A stretch of DNA of 64,000 bases from the NCBI RefSeq assembly GCF_030140925.1, contig NZ_JARBWD010000001.1, forward strand, positions 930,001 through 994,000, read 5' to 3'. This document shows positions 60,982 through 64,000 of the stretch, in pieces. The position numbers and the translations under genes are program-made. The notes under the pieces were generated by a model, which saw only the letters and a program-made list of their open reading frames with translations, was not told where the DNA came from and ran no database searches. Each line of letters starts with the position of its first letter. Positions within the stretch are counted from its first letter, which is position 1. Origin of the DNA: Parerythrobacter aestuarii. GTDB lineage: Bacteria > Pseudomonadota > Alphaproteobacteria > Sphingomonadales > Sphingomonadaceae.

Positions 60982-61859
60982 GCAAGGCGGTGGAGGGTTG
61001 GCACATCGGTGTCCTCGGCGGATCGGGCCTCTATGAAGGCATCGCGCTGGAGGAGCAGCAGGTTATTGAAGTCTCGTCTCCCTTCGGGGAGCCATCCGGT
61101 CCGGTCACGACCGGGCGCGTCGGGAATGTCAAGCTGACCTTCATGGCACGCCACGGGGCGGGGCACCGCATGTCTCCTGACACTGTCAACTATCGGGCCA
61201 ATATCGACGTGATGAAGCGCTGCGGGGTGACTGACTTGCTGGCGATCAGCGCAATCGGTTCGCTGCGCGAGGAATTGGCGCCCGGCAGCTTCGTTGCGAT
61301 AGACCAGTTTATCGACCGGACGATCGGTAGCCGCCCGTCGAGTTTCTTCGGAGAAGGCCTGGTCGCGCATGTGGCGCTTGCAGATCCGGTTTGCGAACGC
61401 CTTGCCGGTCTTGCCGCTGATGCCGCCGCAGCTGCCGGGGCCACGGTCCATCGCGGCGGAACCTATGTCGCGATGGAGGGGCCGCAGTTCTCGACTCGCG
61501 CTGAGAGCCGGATGTACCGCGAGTGGGGCGGGGACGTGATCGGCATGACCGGCATGCCCGAGGCCAAGCTCGCACGTGAGGCCGAGCTGCCCTACGCCAT
61601 GCTTGCGATGGTCACCGACTATGACAGCTGGCGCGATGACGAGGCCGGGGTCGAAACCATCGATATCCTCAAGGTGCTGCAATCCAACGCGCAAATGGCA
61701 CGCGATACCATGCTGCACCTTGTCACTTCGCTGCCCGAGAAGCGGGAACCTAGCCCGCACGACACGGCGCTGGAGTACGCCATCCTGACCGCCCCAGAGC
61801 AGCGCGACCCGGTGCTGATGGCCAAGCTCGATGCGGTAGCGGGGCGGGTACTGGGGTAA
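60978..61859 (+). CDS. mtnP: S-methyl-5'-thioadenosine phosphorylase
   Basis: 293 residues. The phosphate-binding GGSGLYEG near residue 12, the MTA-specific RHGAGHRMSPDTVNYRANI and YVAMEGPQFSTRAESRMY match MtnP. Splits methylthioadenosine to adenine and methylthioribose-1-phosphate for methionine salvage. Translationally coupled to the enoyl-CoA hydratase gene (ATGA), a functional mismatch that probably reflects simple cotranscription. Confidence 0.93.
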   Translation: MSKAVEGWHIGVLGGSGLYEGIALEEQQVIEVSSPFGEPSGPVTTGRVGNVKLTFMARHGAGHRMSPDTVNYRANIDVMKRCGVTDLLAISAIGSLREELAPGSFVAIDQFIDRTIGSRPSSFFGEGLVAHVALADPVCERLAGLAADAAAAAGATVHRGGTYVAMEGPQFSTRAESRMYREWGGDVIGMTGMPEAKLAREAELPYAMLAMVTDYDSWRDDEAGVETIDILKVLQSNAQMARDTMLHLVTSLPEKREPSPHDTALEYAILTAPEQRDPVLMAKLDAVAGRVLG

Positions 61860-61887
61860 AGCAAAGCTCGTCTTGCCAGCGGCGATG

Positions 61888-61901
61888 GTTTCCTTAGAAA
61901 C
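61888..61901 (+). promoter_or_regulatory. Candidate MarR-type operator upstream of its own gene
   Basis: GTTTC-CTTA-GAAAC is a perfect 5-bp inverted repeat, 4 bp before the ATG chosen for the MarR gene. It also contains TAG-AAA-CTA (61895-61904). A site this close to the start would block transcription or initiation. Confidence 0.3.
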
Positions 61902-61905
61902 TAGT

Positions 61906-62376
61906 ATGATGCCGACAGAAACATCCCACGCCCCGGTGCTGGCAAACTTCCTGCCCTACGAGCTTTCGATCACCTCCAACGCGGTGAGCGGGCGGATTGC
62001 CGAGCTCTACCAGGCCCGGTTCGAGCTCAAGATCGCCGAATGGCGCATCATGGCGGTGCTGGGCGAGGCCGAGGCGCGGACCCAGCGCGAGCTGGCGGCG
62101 CTGACACTGATGGACAAGGTCGCCGTCAATCGTGCCTGCAAGGTGCTGGAGGATCGCGGGCTGGTCGGGCGCCAGCCCAATGCGCAGGACGGGCGTTCGC
62201 ACCATGTCGCGCTGACCGACGAGGGCCGGGCAATCTACGGCCAGATCATGCCGCTGGCGCGCGATGTCGAGCGGCAATTGCTGGAACCCTTCACGACGAG
62301 CGAGCGCGATGTCCTGCGCGACCTGCTCGGCCGCCTGCGCACGGCTGCCGGACAAATAGAAGCGGCGGAAGACTAG
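61906..62376 (+). CDS. MarR-family transcriptional regulator
   Basis: 156 residues from the ATG at 61906 (earlier in-frame starts at 61873 and 61885 lie in the putative operator region; the exact start is uncertain). A winged-helix core with RIMAVLGEAEARTQRELAAL, TLMDKVAVNRACKVLEDRGL and RSHHVALTDEGRA follows a dimerising N-terminal helix, as in MarR. It lies after mtnP with no clear target other than itself; targets could be the upstream lipid genes. Confidence 0.9.
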   Translation: MMPTETSHAPVLANFLPYELSITSNAVSGRIAELYQARFELKIAEWRIMAVLGEAEARTQRELAALTLMDKVAVNRACKVLEDRGLVGRQPNAQDGRSHHVALTDEGRAIYGQIMPLARDVERQLLEPFTTSERDVLRDLLGRLRTAAGQIEAAED

Positions 62377-62394
62377 AAGCCTCCCGCCGCCGAT

Positions 62395-62410
62395 CAGCCC
62401 TTTGGGGCTG
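62395..62410 (-). terminator. Weak hairpin after tadC
   Basis: CAGCCC/GGGCTG stem with TTTG loop between the convergent tadC and MarR genes. No clear T run follows on the minus strand. Confidence 0.3.
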
Positions 62411-62425
62411 GAGAGTTGGTGATGC

Positions 62426-63424
62426 CTACATCGAGAAGGCGTCGCTGATCGAACAGGCCGCCGGGCCAAGAATGACGATGAACAGCACCGGCAGGATGAA
62501 CAGGATCAGTGGTACGGTCATGATCGCCGGCAGGCGCGCTGCCTTCTCTTCGGCCCGCATCATGCGCTCGTTGCGGAACTCGGCTGACAGCACGCGCAAG
62601 GCCGAAGCCAGCGGCGTACCGTAGCGTTCGGTCTGCACCATGGTCGTGACCACGCCTTTGACGGCTTCAAGGTCGACGCGATAAGCGAGGTTGTCGAACG
62701 CGAGCTTGCGCTCGGTCAGGAATGACAGCTCGATCGCGGTCAGGGCAAACTCGTCGCCCAGTTCCGGATAGGCGCGACCAAGTTCCTTGGCGACGCGGTT
62801 GAACGCGGCGTCGACAGTGAGACCGGCCTCGGCGCAGATCACCAGCAGGTCGAGCGCGTCAGGCAAACCCTTGCGGATTGCGTCCGTGCGCTTCTTGGCG
62901 ATGTTCTTGAGGTAGAGCTCGGGACCCTTGTAACCAAGGCCCAGTGCCGCACAGAGCGCGCCGTAGCGCTTCATGCTGCCCCATTGCGGGAAGAAGTCCA
63001 TCCAGTAGACGACCGTGAACACGATCAGGCCCAGCACGATCGGCAGCACAAGACGCGCACCGATGACGTAAACCGCCAGTTCCTTGTTGCGAATGCCGGC
63101 GTGGGCCAGCTTCTGCTGGATGATCTCGATCTGGCTTTGCTGCAGAACCTTCATGTTCTGCAGGGTGTCCTTGACCTTCTCAGTCGATTCCGTCTTGCGG
63201 ACCAGGCTCTGGCGCTTCTTGCCACTGGCCTTGACGATTCCGGCCTTGAGCTCGTCGCGACGCTCGTTGAGAGCCTTGACGCGCTTGGCCATAGGATCCT
63301 TGACCGTCACGGCGGCATAGATCGCCAGCATGACCGCGAGGGCTGCGATCCCGGCCAGGATCGTCCCGGCAAGGATGACATCGACACCAAGGAGCGTCGG
63401 GCCTGCGGGATTTCCGATAAGCAT
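62426..63424 (-). CDS. tadC: Type II secretion F-domain protein TadC (Flp pilus assembly)
   Basis: 332 residues; the ATG at 63424 has GGGAGGA upstream. An N-terminal membrane segment (about 15-40), a cytoplasmic stretch rich in Lys/Glu, another membrane pair and the T2SSF domain with LPDALDLLVICAEAGLTVDAAF (about 190-211) match TadC. Inner membrane platform protein for tight-adherence (Flp) pili. Follows tadB by 14 bp on the same strand; the rest of the tad cluster lies beyond the right edge. Confidence 0.9.
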   Translation of the reverse strand: MLIGNPAGPTLLGVDVILAGTILAGIAALAVMLAIYAAVTVKDPMAKRVKALNERRDELKAGIVKASGKKRQSLVRKTESTEKVKDTLQNMKVLQQSQIEIIQQKLAHAGIRNKELAVYVIGARLVLPIVLGLIVFTVVYWMDFFPQWGSMKRYGALCAALGLGYKGPELYLKNIAKKRTDAIRKGLPDALDLLVICAEAGLTVDAAFNRVAKELGRAYPELGDEFALTAIELSFLTERKLAFDNLAYRVDLEAVKGVVTTMVQTERYGTPLASALRVLSAEFRNERMMRAEEKAARLPAIMTVPLILFILPVLFIVILGPAACSISDAFSM

Positions 63425-63438
63425 TGTCGTCCTCCCGC

Positions 63439-64000
63439 TCAGATCTCGAAGCTGACCATCTTGGCCATGATGAATGCACCGATGCTCATCCACACCAGCC
63501 CGCCGAGCCCGGTTACGATCAGGCGCTCGTCAGTAAAGAAGCCGCCGATGTAGCTCGGGTTGATCCACCAGATCATCGTGAAAACGATAAAGGGCAGGGC
63601 ACCGACGATGTAGGCAGAGGCTTTCGATTCCGAGCTCATCGCGCGGATCTTGAGCTTCATCTGGCTACGCTTGCGAAGCACTTCCGACAGGTTGGACAGC
63701 GTCTCAGCCAGGTTACCACCGGTTTCGCGCTGGATGGCGAGCGTGATGCAGAAGAAGTTGAACTCCGGAATGCCCAACTTGTCGGCCGTGTTCTGGAGCG
63801 CTTCCTCCATCGATTTACCGATCTTGATGCGCTCGACGATGGCCTTGAATTCCACACCGACCGGGCCGGGAATTTCCTGTGCCACGACCGAAAGGGTTTC
63901 CGTCACCGGGAGACCCGAACGAAGGCCGCGGACAAGCAGTTCGATTGCGTCCGGGAACTTGGCATTGAAGTCGCCCGTCCGCTTCTTGATGAAGTAGCCC
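63439..64000 (-). CDS. tadB: Type II secretion F-domain protein TadB, 5' end outside window
   Basis: The frame is open to the right edge, so the gene starts beyond 64000; the visible C-terminal 186 or so residues include the T2SSF pattern FPDAIELLVRGLRSGLPVTE near the edge. Later come FCITLAIQRETGGNLAETLSNL and two membrane segments (AYIVGALPFIVFTMIWW, LGGLVWMSIGAFIM). Partner of TadC in the Flp pilus inner membrane platform. Upstream tad genes (tadA and others) are expected outside the window. Confidence 0.9.
   Translation of the reverse strand, partial: GYFIKKRTGDFNAKFPDAIELLVRGLRSGLPVTETLSVVAQEIPGPVGVEFKAIVERIKIGKSMEEALQNTADKLGIPEFNFFCITLAIQRETGGNLAETLSNLSEVLRKRSQMKLKIRAMSSESKASAYIVGALPFIVFTMIWWINPSYIGGFFTDERLIVTGLGGLVWMSIGAFIMAKMVSFEI

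Overview
The window is a GC-rich, densely packed alphaproteobacterial chromosome segment. The gene repertoire points to Sphingomonadales and most likely Erythrobacteraceae: large Caulobacter-type TonB-dependent receptors beside an S9 peptidase, a TorF-type porin, an Mla operon whose permease carries a fused STAS domain, the TIGR02186/TauE pair, ATP12, and TadB/TadC. That placement comes from gene content and style, not from a database search. I see no rRNA, tRNA, CRISPR array, insertion sequence, integrase or prophage gene. The segment looks like core chromosome with a few lineage-specific insertions.

Layout. 1-2634: end of a membrane protein, then UDP-glucose dehydrogenase and a metallophosphatase on the minus strand. 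2905-6439: TorF-type porin, a SIMPL-domain protein, glyoxalase I and the NhaA antiporter. 6531-10745: a four-gene run with an NfrB-like QxxRW glycosyltransferase, a partner with a C-terminal beta-rich region, a TauE/SafE transporter and a TIGR02186 protein. 10834-16811: a HerA-like ATPase, queE, valS and a crotonase. 16949-20468: an Mla-type lipid transport operon (STAS-permease, ATPase, MCE protein, auxiliary lipoprotein). 20472-23637: an overlapping minus-strand operon crcB, rluA-type synthase, HAD phosphatase, small membrane protein, ATP12. 23861-29997: rpsU, a membrane-anchored FKBP, then gatC-gatA-[glycosyltransferase-FkbM methyltransferase]-gatB.

30068-35067 holds six secreted or small proteins of unknown function around trmL. 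35140-41847: an M16 peptidase, a penicillin-acylase-family hydrolase and a second HerA/DUF87-type ATPase. 42005-44584: clpB, with a palindrome in its putative promoter. 44943-54253: two TonB-dependent receptors flanking an S9 peptidase and a small secreted protein; intrinsic terminators follow both receptors and the S9 gene. 54416-57752: a minus-strand operon with two 2OG-Fe(II) oxygenases (one carrying TPRs) and a methyltransferase. 57887-61859: thiolase, short-chain dehydrogenase, enoyl-CoA hydratase and MTA phosphorylase, followed by a MarR regulator. The right edge cuts into tadB, upstream of tadC (Flp pilus assembly).

Most genes are housekeeping. The parts that stand out are the glycosyltransferase/beta-barrel pair, the two-gene sugar/methyl module embedded in the gatCAB operon, the TPR-2OG oxygenase operon beside the TonB receptors, calcium-loop-like and paired-cysteine motifs in the first receptor, a terminator-like hairpin in the rpsU leader, and a family-less cluster of secreted proteins.
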